A stretch of 64,000 nucleotides of DNA from Micromonospora eburnea (GTDB taxonomy: Bacteria > Actinomycetota > Actinomycetes > Mycobacteriales > Micromonosporaceae). This document shows positions 26,401 through 32,730 of the stretch, one piece after another. The notes beneath the pieces are model-generated. The model ran no database searches. It had not been told where the DNA came from and worked only from the letters and a program-made list of their open reading frames with translations. Where the stretch lies: assembly GCF_900090225.1 (NCBI RefSeq), contig NZ_FMHY01000002.1, positions 5,828,001-5,892,000 of the forward strand, read 5' to 3'. Position 1 is the first letter of the stretch, and every line of letters begins with the position of its first letter. The position numbers and the translations under genes are program-made.

Positions 26401-26732
26401 TGGAGCAGCTCGTGCCGGTCGGCGAGCGGGTGCTGGCCCGGCGGACGTACCCGGAGCCGGTGGTCACCCTGTTCGCGCCGGACGGTCGGAAGGTGCTCGA
26501 CGAGGAGGACGGGGTGGCCGCCCGGGTGGACGCCGGCAACCTGCTGCTCTTCGCCGACCGGCTGAACAGCAGTGCGGACAACCGGAGCGTGTCCGGCGTG
26601 GGCACGGGCTCCGGCAACGTGGTCCCGCTCGGCGAGCTGAAGGGCGTACGCGGCGAGTCGTGTTCGTGGAACACCGAGGTGATCGTCTGCGGGGCGGCCA
26701 AGGAGTTCCTGGTGTACCGCTTCGCCGCCTGA
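23478..26732 (+). CDS. Hsp70-type ATPase fused through a membrane helix to a PQQ-like beta-propeller
   Basis: A 1084-residue protein. Residues 8-378 form an actin/Hsp70 ATPase fold: DLGTSNT (13-19), CPATW (121-125), FDFGGGTLDV (188-197), LFLVGGSSRMP (334-344). A Pro/Ala/Gly-rich linker (about 380-636) follows, then a basic stop-transfer and membrane helix (RRRRALWISLAAVAALAGM, about 638-665), then about 400 residues of repeated LVVIAVEAATGSELW-type blades. The canonical Hsp70 substrate-binding domain and lid are absent. The likely topology is ATPase inside and propeller outside. Function unknown; a role in sensing or envelope quality control is speculation. Confidence 0.88.
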   Translation: MSGQQDGFALGVDLGTSNTVAVLRWPDGRTRPLLVDGQPILPSGVYADDEGRLHVGRDALRLAQAAPDRYEPNPKRRVDEPDVTLGGRRHTPAALLAAVLRAVGEAAVGAVGFLPPAVVTCPATWDARRRQVLADALALAGWPTAAEHTMSGPIPPGTRLLREPVAAARYYTEVLRRPVPVGESVGVFDFGGGTLDVTIVRNEGADPWGDSGFTVASCGGLDDLGGLDLDAALLALLAERIRATHPAEWTRLAEPANTTQWRDRLQFAENVRGAKEMLSRSMVAPVAVPGIEAAVPLSRDELERVAAPLLRRAVAETRRVVAAAGLTPERLSGLFLVGGSSRMPLVARLLHAELGIAPTVLEQPELPVAEGALTDLPLPRNRPAAPPLPLAPGAPHLDPPAGRVGSGPAGTPEAGPAASRPGAGPAGTLPLAEGTPPPTDPGRPTAAGPAGTLPLAATAPPPADPAQAVTVPASALTTAPVSGAGSAPTLPGPGPAGTLPGSGPAATLPGLGPAGTLPGSGPAATLPGLGPAGTLPAGVPAGPTHPSGPANAAGLTHPAGPADAAGPTHAAGSVGAAGAVGTDSSGHGAGGQPHGAAGIPRQAGPWSGVPQAAPAGWPPGVPGSGMPGSPAAPARDGRRRRALWISLAAVAALAGMTTAAVLYLTRDRHPELDFQPFRKGIPVAAGTERPSDMFTATVGDRAYLAYPRDDDRLVVIAVEAATGSELWRKESGEPAKRWAGVLALPGAVALLADASGSDPRQLEVLDASGKRRWQHTVHGDDELFVGAQVLVVADRTSKQLRGLDLRTGEERWFLPDLTDQYGSSRTRVYPVTIDESLAGPGFLDGTPRDPKAAPVRQLVQVNADRSVRLIDVATGKELGRQTNVARPDDLVAAHEDRLYVVDDQQLLGYDLGSLAKAKPNVLYRFPDDRRRAKALVPCGEHRACLLEVADADEKTARVVAATEGKDVQHWAVPGMEQLVPVGERVLARRTYPEPVVTLFAPDGRKVLDEEDGVAARVDAGNLLLFADRLNSSADNRSVSGVGTGSGNVVPLGELKGVRGESCSWNTEVIVCGAAKEFLVYRFAA
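24950..25090 (+). repeat. 54-bp tandem repeat coding for the Hsp70 linker
   Basis: Units begin at 24966, 25020 and 25074 (GGCACCCTGCCCGG...). The 54-base (18-residue) period encodes GTLPG-S/L-GPA-A/G-TLPG units. A looser Gly/Ala/Pro repeat (GPTHPSGPANAAG type) follows to about 25220. The length is a multiple of three, so copy-number change would alter linker length without a frameshift. Confidence 0.8.
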
Positions 26733-26884
26733 TCGCGCTGCGGCTCAGCCCACCGGGCGACGGATGAACCGCGTCCGGCCGGGTAATGCGGCCGGCGTCC
26801 TGGTGGAGTGACGACCGGCGTCGCGGCGTACCGCGACCGGGCGCGCGGGCGGGCGGCCGGACGCCGACCCGCCCGCGGCCACGG

Positions 26885-27421
26885 TCAGTGGCCGGTGACC
26901 CAGTTCCAGGCCGCCACGACCCACTCGGTCTGCTGCAGGTAGGCGACACCCACGCCGACCAGGAACAGCGCGGTCGCCAGGTGCGCGCCGCGGGCGGTGC
27001 GGCGTACCCGGCCCAGCTGCCGTTCCAGGACCAGCCGGCCGAGCAGGCGGGCGAGCCCGAAGAGGCCGACGGCGGTGAGCAGGCTGAGTACGAAGGTGAG
27101 CAGCGGGGTGCCGAGCTCCCCCCGGCCGGAGATCGCCCAGATGCCCCAGCAGACGAAGGCGAAGAGGCCGCCGGCCGCGCTCCACTCGCCACCCCGGCGC
27201 AACCGCGCCAGGTGCCAGCTCATCGGGCGGCGTGGGGCGGAGTCATCGGACCAGTCGGTCTGGTCGACGGTGGCGAACTGCTCGGTCCGGGGTGTCCGTG
27301 GCTGGCCCACGGAGGCCACGCCACGCCGGAACCCGTCCCGCTGTGGTGGCACCACCCCGACACCCGGCTGCGGCGGCACCTCCACGGTGCGCTCGGCCCA
27401 CGGCTGTGTCTGGTCCGCCAT
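26885..27421 (-). CDS. Hypothetical membrane protein
   Basis: The 178-residue product from ATG 27421 (GGAGG upstream) has a polar N-terminal half (about 1-75, Pro/Gln/Arg-rich) and three to four hydrophobic segments: AAGGLFAFVCWGIWAI, LLTFVLSLLTAVGLFGLARLL and ALFLVGVGVAYL. It is divergent from the Eis-like gene with a 98-base spacer containing a 20-bp tandem duplication. No family role is recognised. Confidence 0.75.
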   Translation of the reverse strand: MADQTQPWAERTVEVPPQPGVGVVPPQRDGFRRGVASVGQPRTPRTEQFATVDQTDWSDDSAPRRPMSWHLARLRRGGEWSAAGGLFAFVCWGIWAISGRGELGTPLLTFVLSLLTAVGLFGLARLLGRLVLERQLGRVRRTARGAHLATALFLVGVGVAYLQQTEWVVAAWNWVTGH

Positions 27422-27457
27422 CTGTTGTCCTCCCCCTCGACCGACGGGCACGGTACC

Positions 27458-27497
27458 GAGGGTAGCGAGCCGGCAAAGAGGGTAGCGAGCCGGCAAA
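27458..27497. repeat. Perfect 20-bp tandem duplication in a divergent promoter region
   Basis: The 20 bases GAGGGTAGCGAGCCGGCAAA at 27458-27477 are repeated exactly at 27478-27497. The duplication lies between the divergent starts at 27421 and 27520 and could double an operator or change promoter spacing. Confidence 0.85.
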
Positions 27498-27519
27498 TCG
27501 GTCGCCAACTCGGAAGGCG

Positions 27520-28758
27520 ATGGGTTACACACATGCGATGGTCGACGCACTGGTACCCCGGGCCGAGGACTTCGACGACATCAGGGCGTTGCTGGCGCTC
27601 GTCTTCCACGGCGACCTCGATCCCGAGGTACTCAAGATCGAACGCGCCGTCTTCGAGCCGGAACGCTCCCTGCTGGTCCGCGACGGCGGGGCCGCCGTGG
27701 CGCACGCCGGCGCGTTCACCCGCGAGCTGACCGTGCCGGGGGCCGTCGTGCCCGCCGCGCACGTGACGATGGTCGGGGTCGCGCCCACCCACCGCCGTCG
27801 GGGCCTGCTCACCGGCCTGATGAGCCGGCAACTGCGCGAGGCCCGCGACGCCGGCCGCGAGCCGGTCGCGGTGCTCTGGGCCAGCGAGGGACGGATCTAT
27901 CCGCGGTTCGGTTACGGCCTGGCCGCCCAGCGGTACACGCTGAGCTGCGACACCACCGAGCTGCGGCTGCCGGAACCGGCGTCCACCGAGGGCACGCTCC
28001 GCCTGGACCTCCCGGCCGCGCACCAGGCCGAGCTGGCCGGGCTGTACGACCGGGTACGCGCCGGTCGTCCCGGCTGGTCCAGCCGGAACGAGCGCTGGTG
28101 GGCGTACGTACTCGGCGATGTGAAGTCCCTGCGGGGCGGCGCGACCGAGCGCCGGGTGCTGCTGCACGAGGGGCCCGACGGCCTGGACGGGTACGCCCTC
28201 TACCGGACCAGGGGTGAGTGGGACCGGACCGGACCGCGCGGCGAGGTCCGGGTCGACGAGGTGGTGGCCGGGAACCCGGCGGCGTACCTGGCGCTGTGGC
28301 GGCTGCTGCTGTCGATCGACCTGACCCGGCGGCTGTCGTTCGACCGGGCCGCCGTGGACGAGCCGCTGCTGTGGCTGGTGAACGAGCCGCGCCAGCTCGG
28401 CGCCCACCTCGACGACGCCCTCTGGGTACGCCTCGTGGACGTCCCGGCGGCGTTGGCCGCCCGCCGATACGCCACCGACGTCGACGTGGTCATCGAGGTC
28501 ACCGACGAGCTGCTGCCGGAGAACACCGGCCGGTGGCGGCTGGTCGGCGGGCCGGCCGGAGCCGAGTGCGTCGCCACCTCGGCACCGGCCCAGCTCGCCT
28601 GCGACGTACGCGCGCTCGGGGAGCTCTATCTGGGCGGGGCCGGGCTGGGGGCGCTCGCCGCCGCGGGCCGGGTCCGGGAGCTCGTACCGGGGACGGTGGC
28701 GGCGGCCGGCCCGGCATTCGGCTGGCACCGCGCCCCGGCCCCGATGGAGGTCTTCTGA
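27520..28758 (+). CDS. Eis-family GNAT N-acetyltransferase
   Basis: A 412-residue protein with the three-part Eis layout. The N-terminal GNAT domain has the acetyl-CoA loop VGVAPTHRRRGLL (about 85-97) and SEGRIYPRFGYG. A second, degenerate GNAT domain (about 160-290) and a sterol-carrier-like C-terminal domain follow, ending in a phenylalanine (MEVF) as in Eis enzymes, where the C-terminal carboxylate acts in catalysis. Eis proteins acetylate aminoglycosides or other amines; the substrate here is unknown. ATG 27538 is an alternative start, six codons in. Confidence 0.87.
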   Translation: MGYTHAMVDALVPRAEDFDDIRALLALVFHGDLDPEVLKIERAVFEPERSLLVRDGGAAVAHAGAFTRELTVPGAVVPAAHVTMVGVAPTHRRRGLLTGLMSRQLREARDAGREPVAVLWASEGRIYPRFGYGLAAQRYTLSCDTTELRLPEPASTEGTLRLDLPAAHQAELAGLYDRVRAGRPGWSSRNERWWAYVLGDVKSLRGGATERRVLLHEGPDGLDGYALYRTRGEWDRTGPRGEVRVDEVVAGNPAAYLALWRLLLSIDLTRRLSFDRAAVDEPLLWLVNEPRQLGAHLDDALWVRLVDVPAALAARRYATDVDVVIEVTDELLPENTGRWRLVGGPAGAECVATSAPAQLACDVRALGELYLGGAGLGALAAAGRVRELVPGTVAAAGPAFGWHRAPAPMEVF

Positions 28759-28966
28759 ATCCGGCCAGCGTGGGCTGCTGCCCACCGGCCGGCGTGGGGC
28801 TGTCCATCCCGCCGGGGTGACGGGTGCGCCGTTGCCGGTCCCGACGACCGATCGGCGGGGCGCTGGACGGGCGCCGTCGGTATCCGAGCTGGCCGACTTC
28901 GCCGCCGGACTGGTCGCCTGCCGCCGCGGGGCGACCGCCGCGCCGCCGGGGCGGTACGGTCGGACG

Positions 28967-29449
28967 ATGGGTGATGCGGAGCGACGGCGGCGCCGGCTGC
29001 GACACCACGGCGAGGCCGGGACGCCGGACGGCGAAGGCACCACCGGGCGGGCCGGCAGGCACGAGTCCGCCGGCGCCTTCGCGGAGGGGCCGACCGCGAC
29101 CACGGCGGCGGTGCACGACGACGACGGACCCGGTTCGCGGCGTGGCGTCAGACGCGCCGAGCTGGAATCGTCGGACGATGGCTTCAGGTCGCGGCGTGGC
29201 GCCAGAAACGCCGAGCTGGATTCATCGGAGCCCCGGGCACGCCGCACCGGCCCCCCTGTCGAGGAGGGCGAGCGCGGGCTGCGCGGCCTGGTCGGCTCGG
29301 GGTCCTCGCAGGTGAGCGTGACCGCCGCGCTGCGGGCCCGGGACGCGGCCCGACCGACCGACGCGGACCTGGCCGAGGCCGAGGCCCGCGTCGTGATCGT
29401 GCGCCGCAACTGGGTGCCCCGCGAGGAACTGCCCCGCTCCGGCCGCTGA
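28967..29449 (+). CDS. Conserved actinobacterial hypothetical protein with variable repeat-bearing middle
   Basis: From ATG 28967 the product has 160 residues: a basic start (MGDAERRRRRLR), an acidic disordered middle and a conserved end (GERGLRGLVGSGSSQVSVTAALRARDAARPTDADLAEAEARVVIVRRNWVPREELPR). The conserved C-terminus occurs in many actinomycetes without known role. The middle contains two 41-base copies 54 bases apart (29135 and 29189), encoding SRRGxRxAELxSSD twice. The frame is open from 28817, but the upstream part looks non-coding. Confidence 0.7.
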   Translation: MGDAERRRRRLRHHGEAGTPDGEGTTGRAGRHESAGAFAEGPTATTAAVHDDDGPGSRRGVRRAELESSDDGFRSRRGARNAELDSSEPRARRTGPPVEEGERGLRGLVGSGSSQVSVTAALRARDAARPTDADLAEAEARVVIVRRNWVPREELPRSGR

Positions 29450-29475
29450 ACCCCGGCGGGCGGGGCAGGGTGGCG

Positions 29476-29946
29476 TCAGGCGGGCAGGTCGGGCAGCTCG
29501 CGGTGCTGCTCGTACGTGGCCAGCTGGCCGATCCGGCGGGCATGCCGGGGGTTGCCCGAGAAGGGCGTGGTCAGGAACGCCTCGACCATGGCGGTCGCCT
29601 CGTCCAGGGTGTGCTGGCGGGCGCCGACGGCGACGATGTTGGCGTCGTTGTGCTCCCGGGCCAGCTGGGCGGTGTCGATGTTCCAGGCGAGCGCCGCGCG
29701 TACGCCGGCGACCTTGTTGGCGGCGATCTGCTCGCCGTTGCCGGAGCCGCCGATGACCACCCCGAGGCTGCCCGGGTCGTTGACCACCCGGTCGCCGGTG
29801 TGCAGGCAGAACGCCGGGTAGTCGTCGTCCGGGTCGTAGGCGTGCGGACCGACGTCGACCACCTCGTACCCCTGCTTGGCCAGGTGGTTGGCGAGGTGCC
29901 CCTTCAGCTCGAAGCCGGCGTGATCAGATCCCAGGTAGACGCGCAT
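29476..29946 (-). CDS. rpiB: Ribose-5-phosphate isomerase B
   Basis: A 156-residue RpiB/LacAB-type sugar-phosphate isomerase. Substrate-binding SDHAGFELK lies at the start, GVVIGGSGNGEQIAANKVAGVRAAL in the middle, and the NDANIVAVGAR segment later. It interconverts ribose 5-phosphate and ribulose 5-phosphate in the non-oxidative pentose phosphate pathway. In the active-site loop GGSGNGE the usual catalytic Cys (GGTGIG/C variants) is replaced by Ser, as in mycobacterial RpiB. ATG 29946 was chosen for homology; the frame is open to 29997. Confidence 0.93.
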   Translation of the reverse strand: MRVYLGSDHAGFELKGHLANHLAKQGYEVVDVGPHAYDPDDDYPAFCLHTGDRVVNDPGSLGVVIGGSGNGEQIAANKVAGVRAALAWNIDTAQLAREHNDANIVAVGARQHTLDEATAMVEAFLTTPFSGNPRHARRIGQLATYEQHRELPDLPA

Positions 29947-30018
29947 ACCGCGCAGTCTGTCAGGCCGGCCTCCGTGCCGGCGCCCGGGCGGCGGCACGGA
30001 GGCGGATTCGTCACAGGT

Positions 30019-31218
30019 TCAGCGGGGCAGCTCGGCCACGACCAGGCCGGCCCGCGCCTTCGGGGTGAACCAGGTGCTCTTGCGCGGCATCTTCTCCCGG
30101 GCCAGGTTGACCGCGACGAAGTCGTCGACGGTCACCGGGGCGATGAGGACGGCCAGCTCGGCCCGACCGGCGTCGACCTCGCCGGTCAGCCAGCTCGCCG
30201 GGTAGTCGCCGCCGACGTAGGTGACCCGCTTGTCGCCCGGGTCGAGGCCGAGCGCGTCGCGCAGCAGCAGCCGCTCGACCAGGGCGTGGTCCAGGTTCTC
30301 CAGCCGGCCGCCGTCGGCGTGCGGCAGGGTGACCGCGTACGCCTGGCCGGCGAGGTAGAGGTGAACGGTGCCACCGGCCGCCGGGACCTCGACCGGGCCC
30401 TCGACGGGGGTGACCTGCGCGCCGGCGGCGCGCAGCCGGTCCAGCAGCTCCGCCGGGGTGGTGGTCAGCTCGCTGACCAGCCGGTTGTAGGGCTGGATGG
30501 CGACCGAGGCGGGCGTGGTGATCACCGAGAGGAAGCGCGGGAACTCGCCGGTCTGGGCGGCCAGGCTGCGGTGGTTGCCGTCCGCGACCACCAGCTCGCC
30601 GCCGCCCGCGAGGGCGGTCAGCTCGTCCTGCTCGGGCCCGGGGCCGAGCAGCCAGATGGCGTGCGTCCGCCCGGCCTGGTCGACGTCGGTCGCGGCGGGC
30701 GCGCCGGCCGCCTCGGTCGCCGCCGCGAGCGCGGCGTGCAGCTCGTCGCCCCGCCCGGTCTGGAGCAGGAGTACGGGCGAGAGGAGGTGGCCCAGCGCCT
30801 CGGCCAGGGCGACCCGCTCCCGCACCTTGGCGATGAAGACGTCCTCGTTGCGGATCACCAGGCCGGGCTCGTCGGCCCGGGTGGAGATCTGGTCGGTGTC
30901 GACCATGGCGAAGAGCCCGTACCCGGTCTCCTCCCCCGGCGCGCTGATCCGGTAGAGCACCACGACCTGCTCGGCCGGGGTGTAACTGCCGTCCGCCTTG
31001 GCCTCGGCGAGCCGGGCCGCCGCGTCGGGCAGGGCGTCGAGGAAGGACTTCCCGAGGCTGTCCGGTGCCCGGTGGGGCATCTCGATGCCCAGGGCACTGT
31101 GCGGATTCGCCTCGACGATGGCGGTGATCTCCGCGTCGTCGGCGAACTCGTCGTAGTTCTGCGCGCCGGTGCCGCCAGTGGTGATCCAGGCCCGGGCGAT
31201 CGGATGCACGACCGTCAT
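30019..31218 (-). CDS. DUF1015 family protein
   Basis: A 399-residue protein with typical DUF1015 features: YRISAPGEETGYGLFAMVD, an HLLSPVLLLQTG segment, VADGNHRSLAAQ (about residues 205-216) and the C-terminal NLAREKMPRKSTWFTPK. Family members have been linked to serine-related or amino-acid phosphorylation pathways in archaea and anaerobes, but the role in actinomycetes is not settled. ATG 31218 is chosen because the upstream frame (to 31276) is basic and unlike the family. Confidence 0.85.
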   Translation of the reverse strand: MTVVHPIARAWITTGGTGAQNYDEFADDAEITAIVEANPHSALGIEMPHRAPDSLGKSFLDALPDAAARLAEAKADGSYTPAEQVVVLYRISAPGEETGYGLFAMVDTDQISTRADEPGLVIRNEDVFIAKVRERVALAEALGHLLSPVLLLQTGRGDELHAALAAATEAAGAPAATDVDQAGRTHAIWLLGPGPEQDELTALAGGGELVVADGNHRSLAAQTGEFPRFLSVITTPASVAIQPYNRLVSELTTTPAELLDRLRAAGAQVTPVEGPVEVPAAGGTVHLYLAGQAYAVTLPHADGGRLENLDHALVERLLLRDALGLDPGDKRVTYVGGDYPASWLTGEVDAGRAELAVLIAPVTVDDFVAVNLAREKMPRKSTWFTPKARAGLVVAELPR

Positions 31219-31282
31219 GCCCGCTGACGCTACCCGCGCCGCCCGCCCCACCGGTGCGGACCCTGGCCGCTTCCACCAGTTG

Positions 31283-31335
31283 AAAGGAGGGGCCCCCTGT
31301 TAACGCCTCCGGTAGTGCAGGGGCCCCCTCTTAAC
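31283..31335. repeat. Dispersed GGGGCCCC/GTTAA repeat, copy 1
   Basis: AGGGGCCCCCTGTTAACGCC, a short centre (TCCGGTAGTGCA) and GGGGCCCCCTCTTAAC. The unit is nearly a direct repeat of two GGGCCCC-TTAAC halves about 28 bases apart. It lies in the gap between the DUF1015 gene and the gene ending at 31345. Other copies: 31833, 49199 and 63689. Confidence 0.85.
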
Positions 31336-31344
31336 GTGGCCGAG

Positions 31345-31719
31345 TCAGGGGGTGCGGTGCCGGCCGGTGGTGGGACGGCGAACTGGCGCGGGGGTGGGTG
31401 GACGCGAGGTGGCGCCGGCGGTGAGCCGTACCGTCGTCGTCACGCCGGCCGCGGCCGGGCGGCCCGCCGCGGTGGCGGACCGGGTCGAGCCGGGGCTCCG
31501 GGCCGGCTCGCCCGCGTCGGCGGGCGGGGTCATCCGGGAGGTGGCCACCACCCTGGCCACGCCGACCACGATCGGCGGGGCCAGCAGGTCAACCATTTCG
31601 GCCGGCAGGGACGGCCGGACAGCGGGCCAGTCGCCGTCCGCCACGGACCAGTACGTCGCACCGGGGTCCTCGGGCGTCGGCTGCGGCGCCTCGTCGGGCA
31701 TGTGGCGGTGCTTACCCAT
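31345..31719 (-). CDS. Hypothetical small protein
   Basis: ATG 31719 with GGAGG seven bases upstream gives 124 residues starting MGKHRHMPDE. A Trp-containing acidic segment (ATYWSVADGDWPAV) and a hydrophobic patch (MVDLLAPPIVVGVARVVA) lead into a Thr/Pro/Arg-rich tail. No known family. It is flanked by two copies of the GGGGCCCC/GTTAA repeat. Confidence 0.6.
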   Translation of the reverse strand: MGKHRHMPDEAPQPTPEDPGATYWSVADGDWPAVRPSLPAEMVDLLAPPIVVGVARVVATSRMTPPADAGEPARSPGSTRSATAAGRPAAAGVTTTVRLTAGATSRPPTPAPVRRPTTGRHRTP

Positions 31720-31785
31720 GGGATTGCCTCCAGGAGCTGTCGGGGTGCGGCCCGCAGGGGCCGTCGACCAGGACACCCGGTGAAA

Positions 31786-31828
31786 CGAACCCCGCGTCGC
31801 CGGGGTGACGCCGGCGGCGCGGGGTTCG
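31786..31828. terminator. Strong hairpin, probable terminator
   Basis: CGAACCCCGCG-TCGCCGG (31786-31803) pairs with CCGGCGGCGCGGGGTTCG (31811-31828): 18 base pairs with one G-T type mismatch and a seven-base loop. It lies 62 bases past the stop of the reductase gene at 31890 on the same strand. Confidence 0.7.
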
Positions 31829-31832
31829 CTCC

Positions 31833-31885
31833 GTTAAGAAGGGTCCCCTGCTCTACCGGAGGCGTTAAAAAGGGGCCCTTCCTTA
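31833..31885. repeat. Dispersed GGGGCCCC/GTTAA repeat, copy 2
   Basis: The reverse-strand version of the unit: GTTAAGAAGGGTCCCCTG, then CTCTACCGGAGGC, then GTTAAAAAGGGGCCC. It ends four bases before the stop of the gene at 31890. It is slightly decayed relative to copies at 49199 and 63689. Confidence 0.85.
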
Positions 31886-31889
31886 CACC

Positions 31890-32513
31890 TCAGTCGAAGA
31901 TGGGGCCGAGTTCGCGGGTGCGCTTCAGCTCGTAGAAGCCGGGGGTGCCGGCGACCAGCAGGACGCCGTCCCACAGCTTGCCGGCGGCCTCGCCCTTCGG
32001 CGCCGGGGTGATCACCGGGCCGAAGAAGGCGATCTTGTCGCCGTCCGGGCCGGGAGCGTGGATCACCGGGGTGCCGACGTCGGTGCCGACCGGCCGCATG
32101 CCGGCCTCGTGGCTGGCCCGCAGTGCCTCGTCGTATGCGGTGGACTCGGCCGCGTCGGCGAGCACCGGGTCCAGGCCGACGTCGGTCAGCGCACCGACCA
32201 GCATCTCCCGGGTCAGCGGCTCCTTACCGAGATGGATCCGGGTGCCCATGGCCGTGTAGAGCTTCCCGAGCGTCTCCGCGCCGTGCGCCTGCTCGACCGC
32301 GATGCAGACCCGGACCGGACCCCAGCCCTTCGTCATCAGGTCCTGGTATTCCGCCGGTAGGTCGCGGCCCTCGTTGAGCACGGAAAGGCTCATCACGTGG
32401 AAGTGGATGTCCAGATCACGGACCTTCTCGACCTCCAGCAGCCAGCGGGAGGTGATCCACGCCCAGGGGCACAGGGGGTCGAACCACATGTCCACGGCGG
32501 CACGTTCGGTCAC
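31890..32513 (-). CDS. DsbA-like mycothiol-dependent reductase (Rv2466c type)
   Basis: A 207-residue thioredoxin-fold/DsbA-type protein with DPLCPWAWITSRWLLEV near the N-terminus and the cis-Pro region TDVGTPVIHAPG (about 140-150). The closest family I know is the mycothiol-dependent reductase/nitroreductase Rv2466c. Here the motif reads CPWA, so only the first active-site Cys (about residue 15) is kept. This fits a single-Cys, mycothiol-assisted mechanism or lost activity. The gene is single and is followed by a strong hairpin. Confidence 0.85.
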   Translation of the reverse strand: MTERAAVDMWFDPLCPWAWITSRWLLEVEKVRDLDIHFHVMSLSVLNEGRDLPAEYQDLMTKGWGPVRVCIAVEQAHGAETLGKLYTAMGTRIHLGKEPLTREMLVGALTDVGLDPVLADAAESTAYDEALRASHEAGMRPVGTDVGTPVIHAPGPDGDKIAFFGPVITPAPKGEAAGKLWDGVLLVAGTPGFYELKRTRELGPIFD

Positions 32514-32730
32514 GTTGCTATCCCTTCAGGATTCCGCGCGCCGGGACCCCGGCGCCTACCCCGATCCTCACCCCGACCGGCATCGACCGGTACCGGAATG
32601 AGACCGTGACCTCGGCCACCGAAGGGTGGCAGTGCATGGAAGACTCGGATCCAGACCGGCCGTCACGAGCAGGGCCGGCAAGGCCGGGGCCGCGACGGAG
32701 CGGCGATGAAGCGTGGGATGGAGACAAACA

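Noticed and set aside
27220..29409. A 729-residue minus-strand frame across the Eis-like region
   Set aside because: No recognisable domain; mirrors coding bias of the plus-strand acetyltransferase.
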